From the NCBI GenBank assembly GCA_033807775.1, contig CM066319.1:140294983-140358982 (forward strand): a DNA stretch of 64,000 bases, written 5' to 3'. This stretch comes from Saussurea involucrata. Taxonomy: Eukaryota; Streptophyta; Magnoliopsida; Asterales; Asteraceae. Shown here piece after piece: positions 35,428-46,954 of the stretch. A model generated the notes under the pieces. It was given only the letters and a program-made list of their open reading frames with translations, was not told where the DNA came from and did no database searches. The position numbers and the translations under genes were made by a program. Numbering within the stretch: the stretch's first letter is position 1; the number at the start of each line of letters is the position of its first letter.

Positions 35428-36875
35428 TGTAATACCCAGGGTAAGTTTAGCTGAATTTATAAGTTTAAGGGTGTTTAGGTATTTAGTAAATAGTTCAAGG
35501 TATAATTGGTATTTTGGAGTTGATATTATCATGTTAGACTTCAGATATTTCATTCAGCAGAAAAATCAGTGTGTGAGTGTGTGTTTTGAGACGAGAAGAA
35601 GTATAGGAAGAAAAGTGCGGTTAGGACTTCAATTGGCTTGGTTGGAAACGATTTTGAGGTAAGTTTCTTTACAGTATGTATTTGTAATCACGAATAGAAG
35701 ATATCTATCAGTTTAGAATTTCTAATTTCGCGTCTTGAATAGATTTCAATCGATTTCTGGGTAAGTGGAAACCGACTGTGTTCTTGAAGACTCCCGGTGG
35801 AGTCCCGGTATTATCGACTCCCGGTAGTGTAGAGTCCCGTTATAGTCAACTCCCGGTAACGTGAACTCCCAGTATTGCGAACTCCCGTTGATCGAGACTC
35901 CCGGTACCAAGGAGTCCCGGCACTGAGAAGTCCCGGTACTGTGTAGTCCCGGTACTGTGTAGTCCCGGTACCCTGTGTAGTCCCGGTAATGGGTTAAGTG
36001 CAATGTGTAATGGGACAGCTGAGCATAGGAACTTGTTAGGCTTCATGTGTTTGGCTAGTAAAGCGGTATATGTATCTTAAATTGTTTCAGATACTGTGGA
36101 GTCGAGGTGAAAGATAGAATCAAACTGAAAGAAGCTTGCGAGCGTGTTTGATAAGCAAATCAAGTGAGTTTTATTTTAAAAATATTTTTACTGGAATACA
36201 TATACGTATGGTTTGGGAATGTGATAATTGGTGATTATGTGTCTATATGTGCGATATATGTGAATTATAATATATTGAGGTATTATATTTACATGAGTAT
36301 TATAATGTGTTATAATACGTTGGCCGGGCTTAGGACCGGTGTGTTTGGCTATAGAATCCGTATAGCGTTGTTTGGCTGTAGATGTTGTACAGCGTTGTAA
36401 ATTTATTAGTTGGCTTGCAACCAACTAATATGGCCAGGAGGAATGAGAAGGGAAGGTACATGATGTGTGAGTCCAAATGGATATATTTGATTGTGCTGTG
36501 TCATTTATATAAATAAAGTTTATATAAATGATTTCAAACTAACCGAGATTTTTCTCACTTAGATTCTTAGGTCTAACCCTCATTTTGTTTTAAAAATATG
36601 TATTCCAGGTTGTGGATCGGGTAAGAGCAAGTAACTAGAGGAATCGAGGGATGGCTTTTGTGAAGGAATATATGATGAAGATTTTGGCATGTTTAGCAGT
36701 TGTATTACAATAATTAAATGTTATGAATGTATTTAGTATAAAGTTTGTAGTAGAATGACTTCTTCTGATTGTAAAAGACTACTGGACCGTACTTGTAATA
36801 TGATGTTTCGTTTGTTATATCAATGTTATGTTACATTATGTGATCTGTTGTGTATATGGGAATTGGGTTGTTACA
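35428..36875 (+). repeat. Element D 3' LTR
   Basis: 1448 bp, mate of 29164-30595, followed by the TSD ACTTT. Confidence 0.92.
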
Positions 36876-36880
36876 ACTTT

Positions 36881-37138
36881 ACCCCTAAGTTTCTTAACTT
36901 TCATACACTGAATGGATGCTTTAATCGCGTGTTCTTATATGTGTTTTACGTTATTCTCATCGTATTACAATAAAGGCCTTAGTCGCATGATTTCCTACGT
37001 ATCTTACATTCCATCGATGTGATATTTGCTTACCAAGTATATGAAAACACAAGTTCAAACAAAAAGTGCATTTAAAAAAATGTCAGATACACGCTCGACC
37101 ACCAACAATCGAGCAGCAAAGCAAACAAAATAAAAATT
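36881..37138 (+). other. Element C spacer right of element D
   Basis: AT-rich, no ORF of note. The antisense ORF of element C ends just beyond it, at 37139. Confidence 0.55.
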
Positions 37139-39051
37139 TTAAATTAAAGGAGCAGCATCCGTCGCATTCATGCCCAAAGTCCCGTCCTGAAGGCTTTCGC
37201 CTGCCACCTCCTCCTCAGCATCCTTCTCATCGTCCGAGTCAAGATGCCTCTCGGTCCCAACACCATTCAGATAGATGTCCAGCTCCTCCTTCGCCGAAGC
37301 AAGAGGGTCTTTCCCCAGCAAATGTCGTCGCATGATCGCCGCCCGAGCAGTCAGACGAGCTATGGCAAAAACCGACTTACCCTCGTCCTTTGCAGCTTGC
37401 ACTTCTTTCTCCAAACTCTCTACCTTGGATTTATAATCCTCAGCCTCTTTTGAAACAACGACCAGGGATTCCTTAATTTTTTCCATCTCCTCCCTTTGTT
37501 CAGCAGTCATGGACAAGGATTGCGTCAGACGATGACTAAGATCTTCCTTGGCAAGATGAACGATCTTCAAATGTTCTAAAGCATCGTCAAGCCGCTTCGA
37601 AAAATCTTCAGCACGACTTATAGAGGCACTCGCTCTGTCCAGCGCCGCTTTCTCTCTTTCACGTGCAGCAGACAATAGATCTTTCACCTTCGTCGTTCCA
37701 CTTCGCGAGGCCAAGGAAGCCTGAAGTGCCTGCGAAAACATGAAAAACAGACATCATCAGTAGACAACGACGACGACAACGACAATGACAACGACAACGA
37801 CAACGAAGTCTGGGCCTAGACAAACAAAGTCTTGAAAGAAAGACTTACCATGAACGACAAGCCGACTACATGGGCACCCGTCTCCTCGATAGGAAACCCC
37901 TCAAAACGCTCCCTGAAAGATGGAAGCAGGAATTTATCCAGGTGAGGGAACAGGTTCGTCCCGTCCAGGACATCACCTGTCATAAAGTCCGATGGCAGCG
38001 AAAAGTTGACCGTCGTGACCTTCTCCCCTCCCGTCGAGTGATCCTTGCCCTTGTCGGCTGACAAAGGATTCGACGCGGCAGACGGGGACTTCACCGTTTC
38101 CGCTGGAGGCGCAGAATTGATGGGTGTCACTGCAATCACCTTCTTAGGTGATCCGACCCCTACCTTCTCAGGTGAAGCGACTCTCGACGAGTCATTAACC
38201 CCAGCCGACGACTCCCTCGGAGTCGTCGTCCTCGGCTTCTTCAGAATTTTAGGGCCAGCAGACATGGATTTTAGCCTCCTCTCCCTGCCCTGACGAGCAC
38301 ACTCCAGCTCAGCTGCTCTCTTAGCAGAAACCTTCAACACTTAAGGTTGAGACTCTCCTGGAAAAAAGGAATGTCATAAAGCACGCAAAGGAAAAAGACT
38401 CGAGGTAACATAGGAAGAAAAGGAAAGTAAAACTTACCTGTCATTCCTCTCTTTCCTCTCGACTTATCTTCTTGCTCTTCTCTTCCTTTCTCTTCACACT
38501 TCTCCCCCTGATTCTCTCCTGAAGATTCTAATACGAGGCTCACCCGACGTATTCCGGCTCGTCCTAATCCACTCACTCTCAGAGTCAAGGGACAACTTAC
38601 GTACGAAAACATATCGAGACTTCCACCCACGGTCGTTCACACCCGTTCCTAAGACCAAAACGCGATCGCCCTTGAATCTAGAATGTAAACTACATCGATG
38701 ACATCCGTCCATCTTGGCTTGATAAGCCGAGAGGAGGTCCTGTACATTCATGGGATAATCCCATTTCTTAGTAGCACGCTCGATCACTCGTACGACTCGC
38801 CAGAACTGGGGCATCAACTGACTCGGTGCCAAGTCAAACTCTAACATAAACGCCTTGGACAGAGGAGAAAAAGGCCATTCGAAACCTATCTTAAAAGGGT
38901 ATTCATAGATTACGATGTACCCCTCGGGACACTCGTTTGATCGGATCTGGCCTGGACGGATCAGTTCGACCCATGCAGGAATTTTCGCTAACTTTCTAAA
39001 GTCCCGGAGGTCCGATGACTCTTTAATAACACTCTCAGGATCCCTCGACAT
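37139..39051 (-). pseudogene. Element C antisense additional ORF (TAT-type, exon-intron structure, frame break)
   Basis: Three open segments follow one another on the minus strand: 39051-38494, 38340-37816 and 37741-37139. The first carries YPFKIGFEWPFSPLSKAFM and QLMPQFWRVV, resembling the plant 'gypsy-type transposase' domain (Transposase_28-like). The second is Ser/Pro-rich and ends in a helical block. The third is a long Ala/Glu/Lys coiled coil. Splice-like signals join them: donor CAG|GTAAGT at 38438, acceptor CAG near 38360, donor near 37850 (ATG|GTAAGT), acceptor TTTTCGCAG near 37732. The first frame stops at 38494 although another frame (to 38440) looks coding, so a frameshift is likely. 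Antisense ORFs near the 3' LTR are known in TAT elements; their function is unknown. Confidence 0.65.
37760..37806. repeat. GACAAC/GACGAC simple repeat
   Basis: Short run of ACGACGACAACGACAATGAC-type units lying in the inferred second intron of the antisense ORF. Confidence 0.8.
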
Positions 39052-39533
39052 TTCTAAACAAAATTTGCAGAAGTCAGAGAAATCGTACCTTACTTATAGG
39101 CGCGTTAACCCTCGAAGAAACCTAACCAAGTCAGAGATTTTCATAAGTTCGGAAGGTATCAAACAAAGAATGGCAAGGAAATCACAACACAAACTCTTCA
39201 AGGGCGAAATAATGAAATGATCCGTCAAAATCCCTATTTAGACCAAAGAACAGGGTTGGATCAAATCCCTGGATAACCGCCGCGCATCCCCGTCCTTTCG
39301 TATGACCACAGGGATCGTCGACACCTGTCATCGACACCTGGTAAGCACAATCGTGTGTCACCATGACGTCACGACCTCGTTCCCTTTTCAACTTCTCGTT
39401 CAGTTAAAGGTGAACTGGTCCAGTTCCACGACAACCAGGTAAATCCCTCAACCCAGGTCACAAGTCTAAGCGTTCGATAAGCAAAATTTAAAACTTAAAT
39501 TTGACATTCAATTTTCAAATTTTGGGGGCAAAC
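39052..39533 (+). other. Element C 3' untranslated part and polypurine tract
   Basis: Non-coding. It ends in TTTGGGGGCAAAC (39521-39533), a purine-rich tract directly before the 3' LTR. The same tract borders the LTR of element G. Confidence 0.7.
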
Positions 39534-40486
39534 TGTTTGGGCAAAAAAATCACGTCGTACGACCACGACCAGAGCAGGTAAGACGCACGTTCTAATCCAA
39601 ATCTTGTATTAAGATAAGGTCTCGACAAGAACCCAGAAAACATCCGTCGTCTCCCGTAAAAGGTAAGTCGTACGTCTCCTATGACGCTCGACCATAGCAT
39701 CGCCCGTCCCGTACGACCATCGCGTAAGATCGTTGCACCTTTGACCAAAGCTAACGTTAACCTTGACTGTTATGTTTGTTAAGTATTTAATGCAGGAGTC
39801 AAAGCCATTAACAACAAGCAGCCGTAACGGATGAAGAGCATTATGGATAATCACTCCGGCGACCGTTTCCAGCCGTTGTAGCCATTGATCAAATCATTAA
39901 TGGAGCTAATCAATGGCACGAAGACTATAAATACCAAGCTAAGTCTTCACATCAAGGGACATCAGTTAACATCCAATATACATCAGCGAACATCACCAAA
40001 CATCAGAGAAAATCATCAAAACTCATAGCAAAGAACATTCAAACTCTGGAGATCAAGTACTGAAAGCCAGAACCTTACAGCGAACTCAAAAACACTCGAA
40101 GGAAAGCTCAAGTATCGCTCTCGACGCACGACAATAGCCCTCGACCAGAAGTTCACACTTTGTAATCGCACACGACAAACACCTATTTTTACATTCAAAC
40201 ACTTGTACTTTACATTTCGAAGTATTTCCTTCATTTGTATTGTAATCATCGTACGACCGACGCCAGTACCAAGGACATCGCCCCTGATTGGCGACCATAG
40301 TGCAGCGACGACACCTCTTGTCGTCCGCAGGTTTTTTCCTCGTTTGAGGTTTTTCCTGCGTCATCAAATCTCTTGTCTCGTTTATTTTTTCCCTCGTCGC
40401 ACGTCTCGTTGAAAGATCCTTTCTTTAGTTGATTAAGTCCACATCGACCTTAAGTTGTCCCTTTGGTGCGATTTTTGGCATTAACA
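39534..40486 (+). repeat. Element C 3' LTR
   Basis: 953 bp, mate of 25770-26721, followed by the TSD AACAC at 40487-40491, where element B's pol resumes. Confidence 0.92.
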
Positions 40487-40491
40487 AACAC

Positions 40492-41161
40492 TAAAACGTA
40501 CCGGGGAATGATTCGTTCTTTAATGTACCTAACTGCCAGTAGACCGGACATCATGTTTTCGACATTTCTTTGCGCCCGTATTTAGTCAAAACCGAAAGAG
40601 TCTCACTTAATTGCTGTTAAACGAATTTTTTGTTATTTACGCGGTATTGCTAATCTTGGCTTGTGGTACCCGAAAGAGACAGGTTTTGAGCTGTCTGCAT
40701 GCACTGATGCGGACCATGCGGGCAGCATGATGGATCGGAAGAGCACCTCGGGTCATGTGCAGTTTTTGGGCGACAGTCTGGTGAGTTGGGCATCCAAGAA
40801 GCAGCAGCGTGTCTCTACGTCGACTGCCGAAGCGGAATACATGGCTGCCGCAAGCTGCTGTTCTTAGGTGATATGGATGCGCACGCAACTCAAGGACTAG
40901 AGTTTTACTTACACCAAGGTGCCCATCTACTGCGACTCGAAGAGAGTCATTGCAATATCCAGCAATCCGGTCCAGCATACCAAGACGAAGCACATAGACG
41001 TTCGGTACCATTTTATCAAGGATCACGTTGAAAGAGGTACAGTCGAACTCTACTTTGTGAATAAAGAACATCAGTTAGCAGACCTGTTTACAAAACCCCT
41101 GGACGAAAAATGCTTTAATTATCTAGTGTACAGGTTAGGTATGCTAAATCTAACGACTTGA
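40492..41161 (+). pseudogene. Element B pol part 2: RNase H
   Basis: This continues the pol frame cut at 25769: YRGMIRSLMYLTASRPDIMF, then an in-frame TAG near 40583 and LWYPKETGFELSACTDADHA. STAEAEYMAA and, after a stop at 40866 and a frame shift, YCDSKRVIAISSNPVQHTKT and LADLFTKPLDE follow. These are the copia RNase H blocks. The stop at 41159-41161 is the natural end of pol. Confidence 0.9.
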
Positions 41162-42774
41162 TCTGATGGTGTGCCCGATACAAGTTCCATACATCTACGA
41201 GAAACTGTCTACTCATCATCTATTGTTCACACTCCAGATGATTGAATATACACCTTCTCGCATCTGTATTCTACTTGTATTAGTTACATAGTTAGGTTGA
41301 GTCTCTGTATTTATTAGGTAGATTTCGCTTGTTTACTTTCTTTCCACGTGTGTTTCCTTTTCTGTTCATTACTGTCGTCTGCTTTAAATAATGATATCCG
41401 TGCTTTCACAAGTTGTTCATATGTTCAGGGGGAGCACAGACAAGTATCAGGTAAGTTACTTCTACTGTTGAGGGGGAGTGTCACACACGTTTTTTTTCTG
41501 CCAGAAAAGTTTTTTTTGTGTGTGTGTAAGGACATTCCCGAGTGCACTTCACATCACACTCCGTGCACATTCTGAGGGGGAGCACAACCATTGGTGTTCA
41601 TCATTTGAGGGGGAGCGTCACATATTTTTTCTTAAAAGTGTAAAAGTTTTTTTGTGATTGCCGTCTCCTAACCCACTCACATTCATGTTCCGAGGGGGAG
41701 CAGGGAAGTACCCATGCTAAGGTCGAGGGGGAGCAGGGCATTTTTCTTAAGTAAAGATCAAAATTTTCAAAAATTTTAGACTTCCCGGGCTCTTACCTGG
41801 TAAGTGACCGGGTAACCCTTGTTACCGGGTAAACTTACCGGACCGGGCAAGTAACCGGGTAACAAGAGTTACCGGGTAACTAACCCTATTTTAAGCAATC
41901 CGATAACCATTGACATTCACTTTACCCGGAAAGCATTCTCAAAACCCTCTTAAAACATCTCTCGACCTCTATCACTCGGAAACCATCGAGTTTTTGCTCA
42001 TTTCTTCATTTTAAGACTCGACACTCACAGGTATTACTTATCTACTGCTCTCGAATGTTTTTCGATTATTTTCAGGCACATACATCACCGAAACAGGGGT
42101 TGAATCGATCGACTCAACGACCGAGGGGTTTCCGGAACCCCGCACTAGGGTCGATTCACATTCAGATTGCATTTTGGCTTCTGAAACCCCGATTAATCAT
42201 AGGTTGTGACATATTTGTGCACCTAGAACTGTTTCAACCGAGTAGATCTTGTTTTGATGGTATTTTTTGGTTGATTCGGGTACCGCGGTAACTCGCCCGG
42301 AAACCCTAAACCACCCGGTAACACTCATGTTACCCGGTAACATTCATCATACCCGGTAAGATTCATCAGACCCGGTAACTCCATCTTCTGGTAACCCATG
42401 TCGTCCGAATACTTTGTATCCATAAGTTCGACAATCCGGTAAGATCGGTGTCCGGTAAGTCATGTCTATCCGGTGACCTTTTAACCCGGTAACCTTGCCT
42501 CACCCGGTAAGTCCTGATTTACTCGGTAACCCCTGTGTTATTCGATAACCCCTGTGTGTCCGATAAGTTCTACCTGTCCGGATACCCTGTTCATCCGGAC
42601 ACTACTTGAGTCCAATGTTTTTGCATTTTTCCATCATTGGCAATCCAAATGTCCTACACCTACTGACAGTCCTCAAACAACCGCTGTTTGAGCCATTCAA
42701 ATGCTAAGGTACGCATAATTTCTGATTTGATCATGTCCATGCTCTAACTTTGTGATTTTCTTCAGGTATACTAA
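41162..42774 (+). other. Element B spacer: repeated polypurine tracts, CCGG array, splice acceptor
   Basis: This is a non-coding link between pol and the env-position ORF. It holds six AGGGGGAG tracts (41427, 41471, 41575, 41608, 41693, 41726), then CCGGTAA-type repeats (41800-41900 and 42290-42600). It ends with a branch-site-like CTAAC and the pyrimidine-rich ATTTTCTTCAG (AG at 42764-42765), ten bases before the next ATG. Confidence 0.75.
41427..41733 (+). repeat. Six internal polypurine tracts in element B
   Basis: GAGGGGGAG or CAGGGGGAG occurs six times within 307 bases, two of them followed by GTCACA and two by GCAGGG. The element's terminal PPT (46656-46667) is AAAGGGGGAGAT. Each internal tract could in principle prime plus-strand synthesis. 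Confidence 0.85.
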
Positions 42775-42777
42775 ATG
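42755..42777 (+). promoter_or_regulatory. Putative 3' splice site before the env-position ORF
   Basis: TGATTTTCTTCAG|GTATACTAAATGG has a pyrimidine-rich tract and CAG acceptor immediately upstream of ATG 42775, with CTAAC about 20 bases earlier. Inferred from sequence only. Confidence 0.5.
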
Positions 42778-45700
42778 GCAGATCAACAAGAGGAACCACA
42801 GCAGAACATTCCTCCTTAGGAGGATATTATCGACGATGAGGCTGACAATGCCTTGGTTCCCAAGGACCATGGCATTGAGATCTCACCGAACAACCACCAT
42901 CTTGACGTCGCCGAATTCCGACCCACACATCGAGTGTTCGTTGATATCATGCTCAGCCACCCACTTCGCCGAGCACTCACTGCCACAACTGACGTGCCGG
43001 TAATCTATGTTTACCAAGTGTGGCGCACGGCGAGAGTTGTCACTCTCAACAACATCCAGACCATCACGGCAATCATCGACAATCATCCATTCACCCTCAC
43101 ACCGGAGTCATTCCGACGACTCCTGTCCCTTCCGGAACCTACCGCCGGAGGCCATGCCGCGTATGCATCCACCGTCGATGACGCAACTCTATGCGCTGAG
43201 ATCCGCGCGCTTGGATACCTTCATGAGCTCGATCGCTCCTCAGCTTTCAACCGCAAATACATTGTGCCCGTATGGTACACGTTATTCACCATCTTGAACA
43301 GATGTCTGTCCTCCCGATAGAAGGGGATCGAATAGTGCACCATAGACTTCCTACGCTTATTTCACGCTGTGTGCTACAACCGACACATAAACTATTCAGC
43401 GATCATTTGGCGAGAGCTTATGCAAGCCATCCGACAGACTGGCGACTCCAAGAAGAAGTTCCTACCATTTCCACGTTTCTTCTCTCTGGCCATTTGACAA
43501 CACATGGAGGTGAATCCACTTATCCTTAGACGTATCAATCATCTGGTATGTCCTCACAATAATCTGCAGTACTTAGTGATTCGTAATCCACCTGATACCC
43601 CGACCATGCCTATCCCAGAACATCTGCTGGCACACGTGGACCTCAATGCACCGGATGTGATAGAATATAGGCAAGCGTTAGGGAATCCCATGGTCCAGCC
43701 AGAACCGGAGGGACCTCCTCAGGGACATAGAACTGAGCAACGTGAGGGTCCAAGGACGAGAGGTGGTAGAGTCCGGGTAGCTGGGGCTCCCGGACGGGGT
43801 GTGATGAGAATACATGGGAGGTGAACAGGCATGGGCGGTGCATTGGATACGCATGCTAGTACTGCCCAATCCAGCCAAGCCGGTACAAGTCACCAACCCT
43901 CCACTCCCATCACCAGGACCACGACTGAAGCATGACCGTCGACTAGACTACACAAGGTCCCGGTCGTCACTGAAACCGAAAGACCATTGCTTCACCGTGA
44001 TACGGAGCCATACATATCTGACCCTTCACCACCCAGACAGGTTGAGGAAGTGGAATCCGACTCCACCGAATCTGATACGGACCGTGCCATACGCGCATCC
44101 CTAATACCACCCCGTATCAGACCTCACCCACCATTGACCGAAGGAACCCCATCTGACTCACCTACACCCCCACTCACCCAGCCTATTACGGTAGACACAA
44201 GGAGAAAGGAGGGAGTATTAGTTGAAAATCCAGAAGAGGTGAGACAGAGTGAAGTCAGGTCTAAAAAGAATCATGAGAGATTAAGCCGAAAAAAATAAAG
44301 AGGCTTCATAGCGAATCCAGCCCGGTGTCGCCCAGGTAGCCACATCTACTACTTCATCTCATTTGTTAGGACGAGGTATTGAAGAAGCCGCCGTGGACCT
44401 AGCGGCGCAATTTCACGACCTCCCCAGCCACTCATCCGTCTCTCAAAAGACGGGTGTTTCAACTTCGCACGGGGACTTAGCACAAAATCTACCGGCCTCT
44501 CACTCGGAGAGTACTGGTATTGAAACAAGTGACCAGCATCCCCCGGTCTCGACTTCTTTGGAAGCACTCTTGAGTCTAGAGCCATTTGCTAATGTTATTT
44601 CTTCGGCTAGGACACATGACGAGACAACGAACATCGGTGATCTTCGTGAACCGATCGGAACTTCCGTAGTGTCTCCGCCTTTAAGCGGAACGCGAGGATC
44701 GGAAGGAAATCCTACCACGGCCACTCCTTTGCCAACCATGAACGTAGGTGGCTCTACCTCTAAGGTAGATGCCTCAACGGGTAATCTAAGTGATCCCGGA
44801 GTTATTTCACCCGACTTCGTGTCAAAGGGATATCTGGACAGCGCCCTAAAGGCTGTCCGCGAGGCCATGGAGTAGCGATTCACCACCGAGCTTGACAAAC
44901 TGAAAAGCTTGATCAAAGGTAAAGAGAAGGTAGTCGAACCTGAAACCGCACCTACACCTCCACCGGCTCCTGTTCAGCCAACTTATTCGGTGGACACGTT
45001 AAAGACTATGCTTCTAGCTCAGTTGCTCCAGCACACCGTCACCGATGCCTCTATAGAAGCGGACCTGGTATCAGTTCTACGTTCCCAGGCATCTGCTCCT
45101 TCGTCATCCATAACCACTCGTATGGATCAGTTTGACGCAACTCTCAAGGAAGTTCAGACAACTCTATCCACTTTATCCGAGAGAGTCGCCTCCATGGAAG
45201 AAACCTGCAAAAGTCAAGCCGGCGGACTAAAGCGAAGGCACGATGATCAGGATGATCCTGATCACCGTGAGGGGGAGAATAAAAGACTACGATTAACCGA
45301 GTCTGCCCCGATCCTCACTGAAACTACTACAACCGTGGTTCAACCGGAACCATCAACTGTGGCAACTGCAACCGAAGACGAACCTGAAGCCCAGTTGAGC
45401 TTAGTCGAGATGGTCATAGACATGGATATCTCAGACGATGAAGACTCAACGTTTGAAAAGCCCGAGGGAGAAACACAGGAATTGGTCATATGATGCATCA
45501 GATATGCCCGCACTTAATCTGATTGATCCAGATTCCGAGATCGACCCGGAGACCGAAAATGCATGGTACGAAAAAGCCGCCAGTGCAATAAATCTCTAGG
45601 TAAACCTGATCTTTCCTACTGATGAAGACGAGAACGTTGACTATGACCAGTTTCTGCTGCAAAATCTATATGGTACACCCGTTCATACTGCTCAGGCCGC

Positions 45701-46640
45701 CGAGACTTCTACGATACCCGAAACTTCAACTGCTGCAAATCCGACATCCCCTCAACAACCAACAGCTTCTGATCATCCTTCCCCTCCACAACAACAAATC
45801 CGATGGGAGAAGATCATGATCCTTATTCCTCACCTGGAGGAATCTCTGAAAAAACTGTATGTTCACAGGTTACGCCACATCGAGCCAACCTTTTGCCTTG
45901 GGATTTCCAACTCCAACCCGGAATACCAAAGCCAATACTTAAATGCCATGAAGCGGTGTCTGCCAGTTAGCCAAGTCCGAACCAAGCATAAGATCTCTGA
46001 GGTGCTCAACATCCAAACCGACCGAATCCTTAAAGTCAAGTTTCCAGTGTTCATCGTCCGACGAGAAGACGGAAATGAATGGAGATTTTCCGAAGCTGAC
46101 TTCAAGCATCTTAGACCGTTTGACTTCTATGCTATACTGAAAGACCTCCGAACCAGAACCATCGGACTTCTTCATGTAACTAAAGCGCTCGAGGCTATTC
46201 GTCGATTCCTGATCCGTACAATTATGATGTCTTATCTCACAGACTTTCAAATGGGAATCGAGAATAGAGCAAAGAAGGTAAACCTGCTGAAACCGAATCT
46301 GAAAGCGCCCGAGGTGAAGATGTATCCCGAGAAAGCACTGCTTCTAGAACCGGAATTTGGGATAGTATACCTCAACGATCAGAAAGAAAAGAAGTTTCTT
46401 CACTTTAGTCAGGTCGACAGATTCTGCGATGGCACACTCCTCAAAGTCAAAGATGCTCTTCGTAACATCATCCCTTTTGAACCCGAAAACCGAAAAGTGT
46501 CGTATGTTCCCAACTCTAATGAGACAACCACACGAAATGCATTAGAAGTGATATAAGACCGCATCGACTACCGCCGAGCCATCCGAATGTTCGAGATCCA
46601 CTTTATGCTTCGAAAGAGATACGTCAAGAACTGGCGCGAA
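42775..46640 (+). pseudogene. Element B env-position (additional) ORF, heavily broken
   Basis: ATG 42775 opens a frame with TAG at 42817 that continues to 43320. It contains FVDIMLSHPLRRALTATTDV, VWRTARVVTLNNIQ, RSSAFNRKYIVPVW and LNRCLSSR. After a frameshift the protein continues (43272-43529) with LPTLISRCVLQPTHKLFSDH. A Pro/Glu/Ser-rich middle follows (43500-44870), then a coiled-coil and basic stretch (44909-45493) with KRRHDDQDDPDHREGENKRL. A better conserved C-terminal part (45816-46556) has DFQMGIENRAKKVNLLKP and FCDGTLLKVKDALRNI. I recall this combination from proteins beside SIRE-type copia elements in Asteraceae. It has no clear signal peptide or membrane segment, so calling it an envelope protein is not supported. 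Confidence 0.65.
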
Positions 46641-46655
46641 CTCGAACTTCAATTC

Positions 46656-46667
46656 AAAGGGGGAGAT
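46656..46667 (+). other. Element B terminal polypurine tract
   Basis: AAAGGGGGAGAT adjoining the 3' LTR start TGTTAGGG at 46668. Confidence 0.88.
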
Positions 46668-46949
46668 TGTTAGGGTCAAATTAGGTTGAATAGAAGTTCA
46701 AGGGATAAAGTGTTATTTTCTATTCTTGAGCCTTAATTGTGTAAACGGGCCATGGGCTTACATGACATGGGCCCATAGTATTTAAAGTGTTTTAGCTTAG
46801 AAAATTAAGCTAGTTGTCTTTTACACTTTCATGAACGTATTGTAAACTCTCTCATTATTTAAAGTAAATTGGATGACCATTGGAAATCATACTGTTCGTA
46901 TTCATATCTATTGATTTCTATTGTTCGTTGCACTGATCTGGAACTCACA
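46668..46949 (+). repeat. Element B 3' LTR
   Basis: 282 bp, the fuller LTR copy, followed by the TSD TATTT. Confidence 0.92.
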
Positions 46950-46954
46950 TATTT

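Larger units (their letters stand above)
29164..36875 (+). mobile_element. Chromovirus-type gypsy element D
   Basis: LTRs of 1432 and 1448 bp (TGTAATACCC...GGGTTGTTACA) are flanked by a perfect TSD ACTTT (29159-29163 and 36876-36880). PBS, gag, protease, RT, RNase H, integrase and a chromodomain-like tail are in the usual order, with a PPT before the 3' LTR. It is a Tekay/Del-like chromovirus by style. The LTRs differ by roughly 2-3% by eye plus one 16-bp array unit. It sits inside element C. Confidence 0.93.
25770..40486 (+). mobile_element. Non-autonomous TAT-type gypsy element C, split by element D
   Basis: LTRs of 952 and 953 bp (TGTTTGGGCA...GCATTAACA) are flanked by a perfect TSD AACAC (25765-25769 and 40487-40491). 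Without element D (29164-36875 plus its TSD) the element is about 7.0 kb. It contains a TAT-style gag and an antisense multi-exon ORF but no protease, reverse transcriptase or integrase, so it would depend on a partner. Element G (58341-61418), of the same LTR family, does carry integrase. Over the first 400 LTR bases I count about 4-5% divergence, so it is older than element A. Confidence 0.9.
16939..46949 (+). mobile_element. SIRE-like copia retrotransposon B with env-position ORF, split by elements C and D
   Basis: The LTRs (246 and 282 bp) start TGTTAGGG and end CTCACA and are flanked by a perfect TSD TATTT (16934-16938 and 46950-46954). Removing C (25770-40486 plus its TSD) leaves about 15.3 kb. 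The order is LTR, PBS, long leader with a CCGG-type array, gag, coiled-coil region, protease, integrase, reverse transcriptase, RNase H, a spacer with repeated polypurine tracts, an additional sense ORF, PPT, LTR. Gag style, size and the extra ORF place it in or near the SIRE/Maximus lineage, although its LTRs are short for that group. All frames carry stops or shifts. Confidence 0.9.

Noticed and set aside
42775..46640. True envelope gene of an infectious retrovirus
   Set aside because: No signal peptide, membrane segments or cleavage site are visible; only its position resembles env.
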